A DNA stretch of 28,603 nt from an uncultured Verrucomicrobiota bacterium (GTDB lineage: Bacteria > Verrucomicrobiota > Verrucomicrobiia > Palsa-1439): positions 1 to 28,603 of the forward strand of contig CAIKBP010000137.1 of the NCBI GenBank assembly GCA_903825695.1. Reading direction: 5' to 3'. Below the pieces are notes generated by a model. That model searched no databases and was not told the DNA's origin. It saw nothing but the letters and a program-made list of their open reading frames with translations. Shown piece after piece: positions 6,770-14,286 of this stretch. The stretch's first letter is position 1, and each line of letters starts with the position of its first letter. The translations under genes were made by a program, and so were the position numbers.

Positions 6770-9700
6770 TCAATTGGTGACGGCCGACACAGGGCCGGAG
6801 TTCGCGGTTCCACCATCTAGCACATCGCGGATACATCGGGCCAAAGCTGATGGCGTGAACGGTTTGGGGAGAAAAGCGAGGTTCGCCGGCACCGTCCCGC
6901 GCTGTGCAATGGTTTCGTCGGGATAACCGGAAATGAACAATACTTTTGTTTCCGGATGACACTTGACCACTGCTTCGGCCAGATGCGGGCCACCCATCCG
7001 TGGCATCACCACATCGGTCACAAGCAAATGTAGCTGCTGCCGATCCAATCCCGCGATCAACTGCAAGGCTTCCTCGCCATTTGCTGCCTCAAGCACTTGG
7101 TAGCCTAGCTCATGCAATACCAGCACGGCCAACGCCCGCACCTCCGGCTCGTCCTCGACGATAAGAATCGTCTCAGTGCCTCGCGGGATTTCGGCTCGCT
7201 CAATGCCTCGTGGGGCCCGCTCCACCTTACCCATGACACGCGGTAGGTAGATCCTGAAGGCCGTGCCCTGTCCCGGCTCGCTGTAAACGTTTATGTGTCC
7301 GCCGCATTGCTTGACGATCCCATAGCACATGGCCAACCCCAACCCGGTGCCTACGCCAACGCCTTTTGTGGTAAAGAATGGCTCGAACAAATGCCCCTTG
7401 ACCTCGGCCGTCATACCCATCCCCGTGTCGCTAATGGCCAACATCACGTAATCACCCGGCGTCACATCCGGGTAAGACTGGGCGTATGTTTCATCGAAAT
7501 GGATGTTGGCAGTCTGCAGGGTTAATGTCCCGCCTTCCGACATGGCATCGCGGGCGTTAACTACCAAGTTCATAATGACTTGCTGCATCTGACCGGTATC
7601 GGCCCGCACACAACCGAGGTCGCGGCTGCAGTGGGTAACCATGTGGATGTTCTCACCGACAAGACGGCGGAGCATCTTGTCCAAGTCCGCCACCAAATCG
7701 TTGAGGTTTAGCACGCGCAATTGCACGGGCTGACGGCGGCTGAACGCAAGCAATTGTTGGGTCAGCGACGCTGCGCGTTCCGCGGACTTGCGGATTTCCT
7801 CGGCATGGCGGTGGAGTGGGTCAGTGGTAGCAGATCTTTGCAGCAGCAACTCACTATAGCCGAGCACAGCGGTGAGGATATTATTGAAATCGTGCGCCAC
7901 ACCGCCGGCTAACCGGCCCACGGCTTCCATCTTCTGTGCCTGCACGAGTTGTTCCTGCAACCGGTGCTGCTGGGTAACATCCTGCATAATGCCGATGAAG
8001 TGCGTGAGCGTACCGTGCTCGTCTCGCACCGGGGTCACGGTTAGGTCAGCGGGGAATTCGGTGCTATTCTTGCGACGGTTGGTCAATTCGCCGTGCCACA
8101 CTTCACCTTGTTTAATGGTCTCCTTAATGCTCGTGAGCTGTTCCTTTGTAGCCGTCTCGCAGGCAAGAAAGTCCAGCCGACGCCCGATCGCTTCCTCAAT
8201 GGTGTACCCGGTCGCCACGGTGAATGCCGCATTGACCCAAATGACCTGCATTTGCGCATCCGTCATGATGATGGCGTTGGCCGCAGCTTGCAGCGCCGAC
8301 AGTTGCACCCGCAGTTGTTCTTCGGCGCGTCGGCGATCGGTAACGTCGCGGGAAACGCCAAACGTGCCGATGATATTGCCCACCTGATCACGCAACGGTT
8401 CTCTGGTCGTTGACACCCAAGTCACGTGGCCGTCAGGCCAGGTTTCCTTTTCCTCTTTGCCAACGATTGGCTGACCTGTGCGAATAACTTCCTGTTCGTC
8501 GTCGAACGCCTGCTGTGCGTGTTCTTGGGAGAAGAAATCGAAGTCTGTCTTGCCGATGATGTCCGCCGGGCCCTTCAAGCCGTGCTTCGCTGCCACGGCA
8601 TTGTTGACGCGGAGGAAGCGGCTCTGCCGGTCCTTGAAATAGATGGCATCGGGGATGTTGTCCATCAACGCGTCCAGCTGGGAACGCTGCTGGGCAGAGA
8701 CCATCTCTGCCTCCTTGCGTTGGGTGATATCACGACTGATCCCCACAATACCAAGGATGTTGCCGCTTGCGTCATGCAGTGGCACCTTGCTCGTCAATGA
8801 CCACCGGTGCGTGCCATCGGATTGTGTAGTGGCCTCTTCGGTGTTAAGAACCGGCTGGCCGGACTGTATCACCTGTCGGTCAACTGCATCACGGCGTTTA
8901 GCAGGCTCCGGCGGAAAAAAATCAGCTATGGTTTTTCCGACCATGTCCTCCGGCGTCGATGCACCGAGAAATTCGGCCTGAGCGATATTGCCCACGAGAT
9001 AACAGCAATGTCGGTCCTTGACATAGATGCAGTCGGGCAAATTGTTAATCAGACTGCGCAGGAGGTTGCGCTCCGTGGCCCGCGTTTCCTCCACCGTCTT
9101 GCGATTGGTGACATCCTCCGCCGTGCCTTCGTAACACTGGATGTCGCCATGCACATCCCGAACGGGCCAAGCACTTTCACGGGTGAACAATACCGTGCCA
9201 TCTTTGCGTTTCCATGCCGACTCCAATTCCACCACCCGTCCATCTCGTTCCATCCGGTTCAGAAACTCGGTGCGGCTGAACCCTTCTGGAGACATCGAGT
9301 CCCAGCCCACACCCACTTTCGCCAACTCCTCAAAGCTGGAATATCCAAGCATCTTAAAAAGCGCTGGATTGGCCATGAGAATCCGGCCGTCGGGCACAAC
9401 CCGGTAGACGCCGATCATCGCGTTCTCGAAAATTCCCCGGAACCGCGCCTCGCTCTCACGCAGGGCTGTCTCCGCGTGCTGCCGCTGAATCAGCAGGATC
9501 GTTATGATCGCCAGCGTGGCGACACCCACAGCACGTGCAACCATAGGGAACTCTCGCGGAAGCCCGGGCTGGGGCGGAGAGAAAATGAACCCAAGAACCA
9601 CCAGCACCGAAATAAAAATGGTGCAGGTCACAATAACTAGGGGGCGTGTGTGCCGCGACAGAAAAACCAGCGGGATTAGATAGAGCACCCATTCCCCGGC

Positions 9701-9787
9701 GCCCGCCGGTATTAGCAAGTCTACCCAGAAAATTGCCACCGCGCTTAGAATCGCCCCAGCCACGGCCTTGTTCAGTCGCAAATTCAT
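6770..9787 (-). CDS. Membrane-bound hybrid sensor histidine kinase with four PAS domains and a receiver
   Basis: The 1005-residue protein has an N-terminal membrane region with about four hydrophobic segments between residues 8 and 102, then four PAS/PAC units at about 113-230, 239-358, 368-487 and 496-608, each ending in a PAC-like G...DVT or G.SRDIT. The kinase core follows: phosphoacceptor His632 in AHDFNN, N box with Asn740/Asn744, DTGMGM at 787-792, FEPFFTTK at 801-808 and GTGLGL at 813-818. A C-terminal receiver has Asp879/Glu880, phosphoacceptor Asp925 (TDVVMP) and Lys975 in LPKPF. All residues needed for autophosphorylation and transfer to its own receiver are present. There is no output domain, so signal must pass to a separate partner. 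The third PAS resembles the PAS of the kinase at 18173-19747. The signal sensed cannot be deduced. No clear ribosome site precedes the ATG. Confidence 0.93.
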   Translation of the reverse strand: MNLRLNKAVAGAILSAVAIFWVDLLIPAGAGEWVLYLIPLVFLSRHTRPLVIVTCTIFISVLVVLGFIFSPPQPGLPREFPMVARAVGVATLAIITILLIQRQHAETALRESEARFRGIFENAMIGVYRVVPDGRILMANPALFKMLGYSSFEELAKVGVGWDSMSPEGFSRTEFLNRMERDGRVVELESAWKRKDGTVLFTRESAWPVRDVHGDIQCYEGTAEDVTNRKTVEETRATERNLLRSLINNLPDCIYVKDRHCCYLVGNIAQAEFLGASTPEDMVGKTIADFFPPEPAKRRDAVDRQVIQSGQPVLNTEEATTQSDGTHRWSLTSKVPLHDASGNILGIVGISRDITQRKEAEMVSAQQRSQLDALMDNIPDAIYFKDRQSRFLRVNNAVAAKHGLKGPADIIGKTDFDFFSQEHAQQAFDDEQEVIRTGQPIVGKEEKETWPDGHVTWVSTTREPLRDQVGNIIGTFGVSRDVTDRRRAEEQLRVQLSALQAAANAIIMTDAQMQVIWVNAAFTVATGYTIEEAIGRRLDFLACETATKEQLTSIKETIKQGEVWHGELTNRRKNSTEFPADLTVTPVRDEHGTLTHFIGIMQDVTQQHRLQEQLVQAQKMEAVGRLAGGVAHDFNNILTAVLGYSELLLQRSATTDPLHRHAEEIRKSAERAASLTQQLLAFSRRQPVQLRVLNLNDLVADLDKMLRRLVGENIHMVTHCSRDLGCVRADTGQMQQVIMNLVVNARDAMSEGGTLTLQTANIHFDETYAQSYPDVTPGDYVMLAISDTGMGMTAEVKGHLFEPFFTTKGVGVGTGLGLAMCYGIVKQCGGHINVYSEPGQGTAFRIYLPRVMGKVERAPRGIERAEIPRGTETILIVEDEPEVRALAVLVLHELGYQVLEAANGEEALQLIAGLDRQQLHLLVTDVVMPRMGGPHLAEAVVKCHPETKVLFISGYPDETIAQRGTVPANLAFLPKPFTPSALARCIRDVLDGGTANSGPVSAVTN

Positions 9788-10020
9788 GGCGTTTTGCTCA
9801 TCAAGACAAGGGTGGCTGTAAGGAGGGGGTGTCCCTTTGGTCTGTGGATGCCTCCAATCGATGCCCTAGATGATGGCTTGTGCATTATCGATTACCCTCG
9901 TCTTCTCGCGACCCGGAACTGCGTCACGCCCCGCAAGCTTTCCCAGCAGGTTGAAAACCACTGCCGCACACTTTCGAGAGCCACTTGATATTCATAGCCT
10001 ATTCGTGCGCCTACTGTAAA

Positions 10021-10245
10021 TCAAAGACTTATCCCACTGACTGCCTCCGAGGCTCCTATGGAAGAAGCACCACTCGAATCCACGACAAAGACGCCGGTTT
10101 TAGTCAACGCGTGCGCGGCGCAATCGTGGGAAACAAGGAATGTAAGTTCGTCAAATGCTTTTTCAGGACCGGTATCTAGAATCTGATACCGCTGCAACGC
10201 CGCCAACCTGCCAGCCTCGCCAGCCATTCCCGTTCCATCAGTCAT
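10021..10245 (-). pseudogene. N-terminal fragment of a GAF-domain sensor protein
   Basis: The 74-codon reading frame starts at an ATG with GAGGAG 4 bases upstream and gives EAGRLAALQRYQILDTGPEK, continuing AFDELTFLVSHDC. This is the lead-in helix and first strand found at the start of many bacterial GAF-type sensor kinases and diguanylate cyclases (ExxRLxALxRYxILDTxPExxFDxLT). The remainder of the GAF core (the IALVSLVDEDRQWFKS-like part) is not recognisable; the frame ends at a TGA at 10021-10023 and the same frame then stays open for another 42 codons to a TAA at 9892-9894. It is most simply the 5' remnant of a lost sensor gene. It could instead be an expressed small protein, given the good ribosome site. 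Its neighbour is a hybrid kinase, which fits a region that once held more signalling genes. Confidence 0.5.
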
Positions 10246-10559
10246 CGCGCTCCTCGAAAAAAAGGCAGTCACACTCCTCCGCTCTCCTGTTCCAAGATCA
10301 GGGCTAAAGTTAAAAATACCGCCATCCCTTGTCCGCCACGGCGGCAGACGCAAAAACCCACCTTGATTAAGTTTATACGCAAGGCGTGTGCCAAGTTGCC
10401 GGAGACTGGCAAAATCCGCGAAATATGGAGATAAATCGCGTTTACCGTTCAAAAACGCGTGAGACAACGAGAACATTTTCATCCGCCGCCAAAGCTCTTG
10501 CAAAAACGAGTGATGCGGCCAAACCCCGCCAAGCGTGCAGGTTGGCTGTGGCGGTTGCC

Positions 10560-10589
10560 TTGACTTGGTGAAAAGCTTCGTGTCATAGT
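10560..10589 (+). promoter_or_regulatory. Candidate promoter of glyS
   Basis: TTGACT (10560-10565) is followed after 18 bases by CATAGT (10584-10589), itself preceded by TGT as in an extended -10. The predicted start of transcription, near 10596, falls between the two possible glyS start codons (10592 and 10601), so a very short leader or leaderless message is implied if this promoter is used. Confidence 0.45.
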
Positions 10590-10591
10590 TC

Positions 10592-12031
10592 ATGTCTGCC
10601 ATGGCGGAAACAAAACAATCGGGGTTGATGGAGAAGATCGTTGCGCTGTGCAAGCGGCGCGGATTCATTTTTCAATCGTCGGAGATTTACGGCGGCATCA
10701 ACGGCTTCTGGGACTACGGTCCCGCCGGCGCGGAACTCAAACGGAACATCAAGGACGCCTGGTGGAACGACGTTGTCCGCAGCCGCACCGACGTTGTAGG
10801 CATTGACGGCACAATCATCACCCACCCCCGCGTTTGGGAGGCAAGCGGCCACACCACGGCGTTCACCGACCCGATGGTGGACTGCCGCGCCTGCAAGAAA
10901 AGGTACCGCGCCGACCAACTGTCCGGGGAGACCGGCAAAGCGCTTGTTGTCGAAATGGGCAGCGCGGCGGAAAAAACCGTCAAACTGCCCAAGGGTATTG
11001 CTTGTCCTGCCTGCGGGTCCAAGGATTTGACCGAGCCGCGCCCGTTCAATCTCATGTTCAAGACCTACATCGGGCCGGTCGAGGAAGAATCCAGTGTCAG
11101 TTATCTGCGGCCCGAGACGGCGCAGATTATTTTTGCTCAGTTCCAGAATGTCCTCAGCGTATCGCGTCAGAAATTGCCGTTTGGCATCGCGCAGATCGGC
11201 AAGGCGTTTCGAAACGAAATCAATCCTCGCAATTTTACGTTCCGGTCGCGCGAGTTCGAGCAGATGGAGTTGGAGTTCTTTGTCAAGCCCGGCACCGATG
11301 CCAAATGGCATGAGTATTGGGTTAAGGAGCGGCTCAAATGGTATGAAAGCATCGGCCTTCCGAAAGACAAGCTGAGCGTTTACAATTATAAGAAGGATGA
11401 ACTCGCCCACTACGCCAGCGCGTGCGTGGACGTGATGTTCGAGTTCCCGTTTGGCGTGCAGGAATTGGAAGGCATCGCCAGCCGCGGCGACTTCGATCTC
11501 AGCCAGCACCAGAAGTTTTCGGGCAAATCCATGGAGTACTTCGACGATGAAGCAAAAGAGAGGTATATCCCGCATGTCGTCGAACCATCCGCCGGCGTGG
11601 ACCGAATCGCGCTCGCGCTTCTCTGCGCCGCATACGATGAAGAAACGGTCACCGGCGAGAATGGCAAGACCGAGACACGCGTGGTGATGCGGTTCGCACC
11701 GCGCGTCGCCCCGGTGAAGGTCGCTGTGTTTCCGTTGCTCCGCAACAAACCACCGCTCGTCGAAAAGGCGAGAGAGATCTTCAAACTACTACAGCCGCAG
11801 TTCACCACCGAATGGGACGACCGCGGCAACATCGGCAAACGCTACCGCTACCAGGACGAACAAGGCACACCGTGGTGCGTGACGATCGACTTCGAAACGC
11901 TCGGCGAAAAGGGCTCGGAATTGAAAGACACAGTCACGCTCCGCGACCGCGACACGATGAAACAGGATCGCGTGAAGATCGATGAATTGGTGCCGCTAAT
12001 CTCCGCGAAGCTGCGCAACTCACCGCGGTGA
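10592..12031 (+). CDS. glyS: Glycyl-tRNA synthetase, dimeric class II type
   Basis: The 479-residue protein is the one-chain (alpha2) glycyl-tRNA synthetase rather than the alpha/beta GlyQ-GlyS form. Signatures are EIYGGINGFWDYGPAGAELK (31-50), a zinc-type cluster with Cys98/Cys101 and Cys138/Cys141, YLRPETAQIIFAQF (171-184), motif 2 GKAFRNEINPRNFTFRSREF (203-222) and motif 3 VVEPSAGVDRIALALL, followed by the anticodon-binding domain (VAPVKVAVFPL, GNIGKRYRYQDEQGTP, TVTLRDRDT). It charges tRNA-Gly with glycine. Two starts are possible, ATG 10592 and ATG 10601 (MAETKQ); the promoter geometry slightly favours the second, which would remove three residues. The gene is complete, and rpmB follows after 77 bases with its own promoter. 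Confidence 0.95.
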   Translation: MSAMAETKQSGLMEKIVALCKRRGFIFQSSEIYGGINGFWDYGPAGAELKRNIKDAWWNDVVRSRTDVVGIDGTIITHPRVWEASGHTTAFTDPMVDCRACKKRYRADQLSGETGKALVVEMGSAAEKTVKLPKGIACPACGSKDLTEPRPFNLMFKTYIGPVEEESSVSYLRPETAQIIFAQFQNVLSVSRQKLPFGIAQIGKAFRNEINPRNFTFRSREFEQMELEFFVKPGTDAKWHEYWVKERLKWYESIGLPKDKLSVYNYKKDELAHYASACVDVMFEFPFGVQELEGIASRGDFDLSQHQKFSGKSMEYFDDEAKERYIPHVVEPSAGVDRIALALLCAAYDEETVTGENGKTETRVVMRFAPRVAPVKVAVFPLLRNKPPLVEKAREIFKLLQPQFTTEWDDRGNIGKRYRYQDEQGTPWCVTIDFETLGEKGSELKDTVTLRDRDTMKQDRVKIDELVPLISAKLRNSPR

Positions 12032-12046
12032 ACACCCGGATTTACC

Positions 12047-12075
12047 TTGCGCGCAAGCGGTAGTTTGGCTATTGT
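12047..12075 (+). promoter_or_regulatory. Candidate promoter of rpmB
   Basis: TTGCGC (12047-12052), 17-base spacer, TATTGT (12070-12075). It lies 33 bases before the rpmB ATG, and a GGAG ribosome site (12096-12099) is 9 bases from the start codon. Confidence 0.5.
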
Positions 12076-12108
12076 TCGCAACTCGCAAGTCTAACGGAGC
12101 AAATCAAT

Positions 12109-12375
12109 ATGTCTCGACGCTGTGAAATTTGTGGCAAGGGTCCTGTCCGTGGAAACATCATCCACCGACGCGGTCAGGCAAAGAAGAAGGGCGGCATCGG
12201 CCAGCACGTGACCGCCATTACGCCCCGTGCATTCTATGCGAATCTGCAGACCGTGCATGCCGTTATCAACCCAAAGACGGGGCGCATGGGTAGGATGAAG
12301 GTCTGCACCGTTTGTATCAAGAGCGGCCGCGTCGTCAAGGCCCCCAATCGTCGAACGTCTAGTGTCCAGCATTAA
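12109..12375 (+). CDS. rpmB: Ribosomal protein bL28
   Basis: The 88-residue basic protein begins MSRRCEICGKGPVRGNIIHR and ends with a block containing MKVCTVCIKSGRVVKAPNRR. Together these are the two halves of bL28, a large-subunit ribosomal protein. It is the zinc-binding (C+) version: Cys5/Cys8 and Cys66/Cys69 form two CxxC pairs. The residues between are rich in Lys/Arg and Gly, as is usual. The length is somewhat above the roughly 78 residues of E. coli because of the C-terminal RRTSSVQH tail and a longer middle loop. It has its own promoter and ribosome site and is followed by a hairpin that may end the transcript. Confidence 0.95.
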   Translation: MSRRCEICGKGPVRGNIIHRRGQAKKKGGIGQHVTAITPRAFYANLQTVHAVINPKTGRMGRMKVCTVCIKSGRVVKAPNRRTSSVQH

Positions 12376-12406
12376 AGCGTTCTGATTGCCTACAACGCAC
12401 GCGTTC

Positions 12407-12436
12407 CCACGTGGCCCCGTTGTCAGGGGCACGTGG
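12407..12436. terminator. Strong hairpin between convergent rpmB and recJ
   Basis: CCACGTGGCCCC and GGGGCACGTGG pair over 11 base pairs with one bulged G and a 7-base loop (GTTGTCA). It lies 31 bases after the rpmB stop and 34 bases after the recJ stop. There is no run of T on either strand, so it is not a classic intrinsic terminator, but its position between two converging genes suggests it limits read-through in both directions or protects 3' ends. Confidence 0.45.
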
Positions 12437-12470
12437 CTCACGGGGTACGCTTTTCGCCCTAAGCTCCACG

Positions 12471-14219
12471 TTACCCTACTGCCGCACGGACGTCTCTCAC
12501 CTTCAACTGCACCGTTTCCACGCCACGGTAGTTGTTCAATTCGGGCGCGAACGCCACGTCGAATTCGCCAGTCGGCAGCTCGCATGCGCCTGCTCCCCAC
12601 CATATTGCTCCAAGTGTTGCATCTCCATCTGTCACAACGAACTTAAGATGCCCCTTCCCCACCACATGCGGCGCGCGGCGCAATCGGACGCCACGCACCA
12701 TGAACAACGGCGTCGGATTGTCCGCCCCCCACGGCTTGAGCTTCTTCAATTGGTCGAAGAACTCGCCGTTCATCTCGGCCAGCCGTACTTCGGCGTCAAT
12801 TATCAGGCTGGGCGTTAAGTCTTTGCCACCCAATGTTCGGCCAGCGATTTCATTTAAGGCCTTCCGCAAGGCCGGAATGTTCTCCACCTTTACACTCAAT
12901 CCCGCTGCCATCTCGTGTCCACCAAACCGTTCAAGGAGCGGTGCGCACTCGCTGAGCGCGCCGACCATTGAGAACCCTGTAATACTGCGGCATGAACCTT
13001 TGCCCACACCATCGGTGATACCTATGATGACCGTTGGCCGGTAAAACTCCTGCATCACCCGTGACGCGACAATCCCGATTATACCGATATGCCAACCTTC
13101 CTTTGCCAGCACCAGTACCCGTTCGTGTTCCAGGTCTGCTTCGGCCCGGGCCATTTCCAGTCCTTCCCTGAGCATTTGCTCTTCGATTCGCTGGCGCTCT
13201 GCGTTGTGGTCGTTTAGGAACTTTGCCAACTCAGAGGCGCGTGCGCGGTCTTCCGTGAGCAACAACTCCAATGCAGCCATCGCGTCACCAATGCGCCCTG
13301 CGGCGTTTAAGCGCGGGCCGATGCGAAACCCAATGTGATATGGCGTCACCTCGTCTGGCACGTCGGCGATGTCCATGAGTGCGCGCAGGCCGACCTTGTT
13401 CGATATCGCCAATCGTTCCAAGCCCGCCCGCGTCAGTATGCGGTTTTCACCAGTCAACGGCACCACATCAGCCACCGTGCCAAGCGCAACCAGATCGAGG
13501 TGTTCGCGCAAATCCAAATTATTGGCCCACGCCAACTCCCGTTCACGCCCGCGCTTTTGGAGCGCGTGGGCAAGTTTGAATGACACCCCAACGCTAGCAA
13601 GACAAGAGGCGTGGATGTCTTGCCCGTGTTTCTCTCCGCTCTCCGGTGGGTAAGACGCGCCCCCTGCTATCTTCGGATTCACTAGGGCCACACAATCCGG
13701 CAATTTCTCCAGCGGTTCGTGATGGTCGAGGACAATTACCTCCACGCCATGCTTCCGCAATTCTGCAATCTCATCAACGGAACTTGTGCCGCAGTCGACG
13801 GCAATCAACAGATTGGGATTGTACTCCCGCAAACACCGCGCGATGCCGTCGGCACTGAGGCCATAGCCTTCATCCATCCGATGCGGCAGGAAGTTCTCCA
13901 CAGTCGCGCCTGCCGCGCGGAGCACGCGCCATAACAGCGCAGCCGAGGTCACACCATCCACATCGTAATCGCCATAGATCACAATGCGTTCATTTCTTTT
14001 GATCGCCGCGAGTATACGGTCGACCGCAGCCGCCATGTCTATCAGTTCGAACGGATCGGAAAGCTGGCGAAGTTGCGGATTGAGGAAGCACTGCGCTGAT
14101 TCCACATCGCCGAACCCGCGGTTGATCAACACTTGCGCGAGCGGAACCGGCAAGACAAGTGTTGCCGCAAGCGGCACGGCAGACGGGGCGGCCGGCGCAA
14201 TGATCCAACGCTTGGTCAT
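12471..14219 (-). CDS. recJ: RecJ, single-stranded-DNA-specific 5'-3' exonuclease
   Basis: The 582-residue protein has the DHH phosphoesterase motifs in order: DYDVDG at 84-89, Asp142 in VDCGTSS, DHH at 165-167, and GTVADVVPL, then the DHHA1 part with FRIGPRLNAAGRIGDA, WHIGIIGIVASR, GSCRSI and FGGHEMAAG, and a C-terminal OB-fold (LKPWGADNPTPLFMVRGV, HLKFVVTDG). RecJ degrades single strands 5' to 3' in recombination, mismatch and base-excision repair, acting with RecO/RecR pathways; recO is also in this window. The length is normal. It is the last gene of the tgt-yajC-secDF-recJ run, 67 bases after secDF, and ends convergently toward rpmB. Confidence 0.95.
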   Translation of the reverse strand: MTKRWIIAPAAPSAVPLAATLVLPVPLAQVLINRGFGDVESAQCFLNPQLRQLSDPFELIDMAAAVDRILAAIKRNERIVIYGDYDVDGVTSAALLWRVLRAAGATVENFLPHRMDEGYGLSADGIARCLREYNPNLLIAVDCGTSSVDEIAELRKHGVEVIVLDHHEPLEKLPDCVALVNPKIAGGASYPPESGEKHGQDIHASCLASVGVSFKLAHALQKRGRERELAWANNLDLREHLDLVALGTVADVVPLTGENRILTRAGLERLAISNKVGLRALMDIADVPDEVTPYHIGFRIGPRLNAAGRIGDAMAALELLLTEDRARASELAKFLNDHNAERQRIEEQMLREGLEMARAEADLEHERVLVLAKEGWHIGIIGIVASRVMQEFYRPTVIIGITDGVGKGSCRSITGFSMVGALSECAPLLERFGGHEMAAGLSVKVENIPALRKALNEIAGRTLGGKDLTPSLIIDAEVRLAEMNGEFFDQLKKLKPWGADNPTPLFMVRGVRLRRAPHVVGKGHLKFVVTDGDATLGAIWWGAGACELPTGEFDVAFAPELNNYRGVETVQLKVRDVRAAVG

Positions 14220-14286
14220 AGTGGAACGCGCATCTCGCCCTCCATCTCCATTTCTTGAACGGGGACGGGGTACCCGTTATACCCCA

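Larger units (their letters stand above)
9788..10591. other. 800-base stretch without an intact gene, between the hybrid kinase and glyS
   Basis: This divergent region is far longer than any other spacer in the window. It contains a decayed GAF-sensor fragment on the minus strand (10021-10245) and the glyS promoter at its right end. On the minus strand one frame is open from 10668 down to 9895 apart from a single TGA at 10021-10023. An inverted repeat CGCGTTT/AAACGCG lies near 10437-10461. No glycine riboswitch or T-box features upstream of glyS, and no tRNA, could be recognised. Confidence 0.6.

Noticed and set aside
8807..9640. A 277-codon plus-strand frame opposite the large hybrid kinase
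   Set aside because: Shadow frame over PAS domains 1-2; no independent evidence.
10262..10591. Possible glycine riboswitch or T-box ahead of glyS
   Set aside because: No glycine-aptamer core, no T-box sequence and no terminator-antiterminator pair could be found.
10583..11575. A 330-codon minus-strand frame opposite glyS
   Set aside because: Shadow of glyS; no domain recognised.
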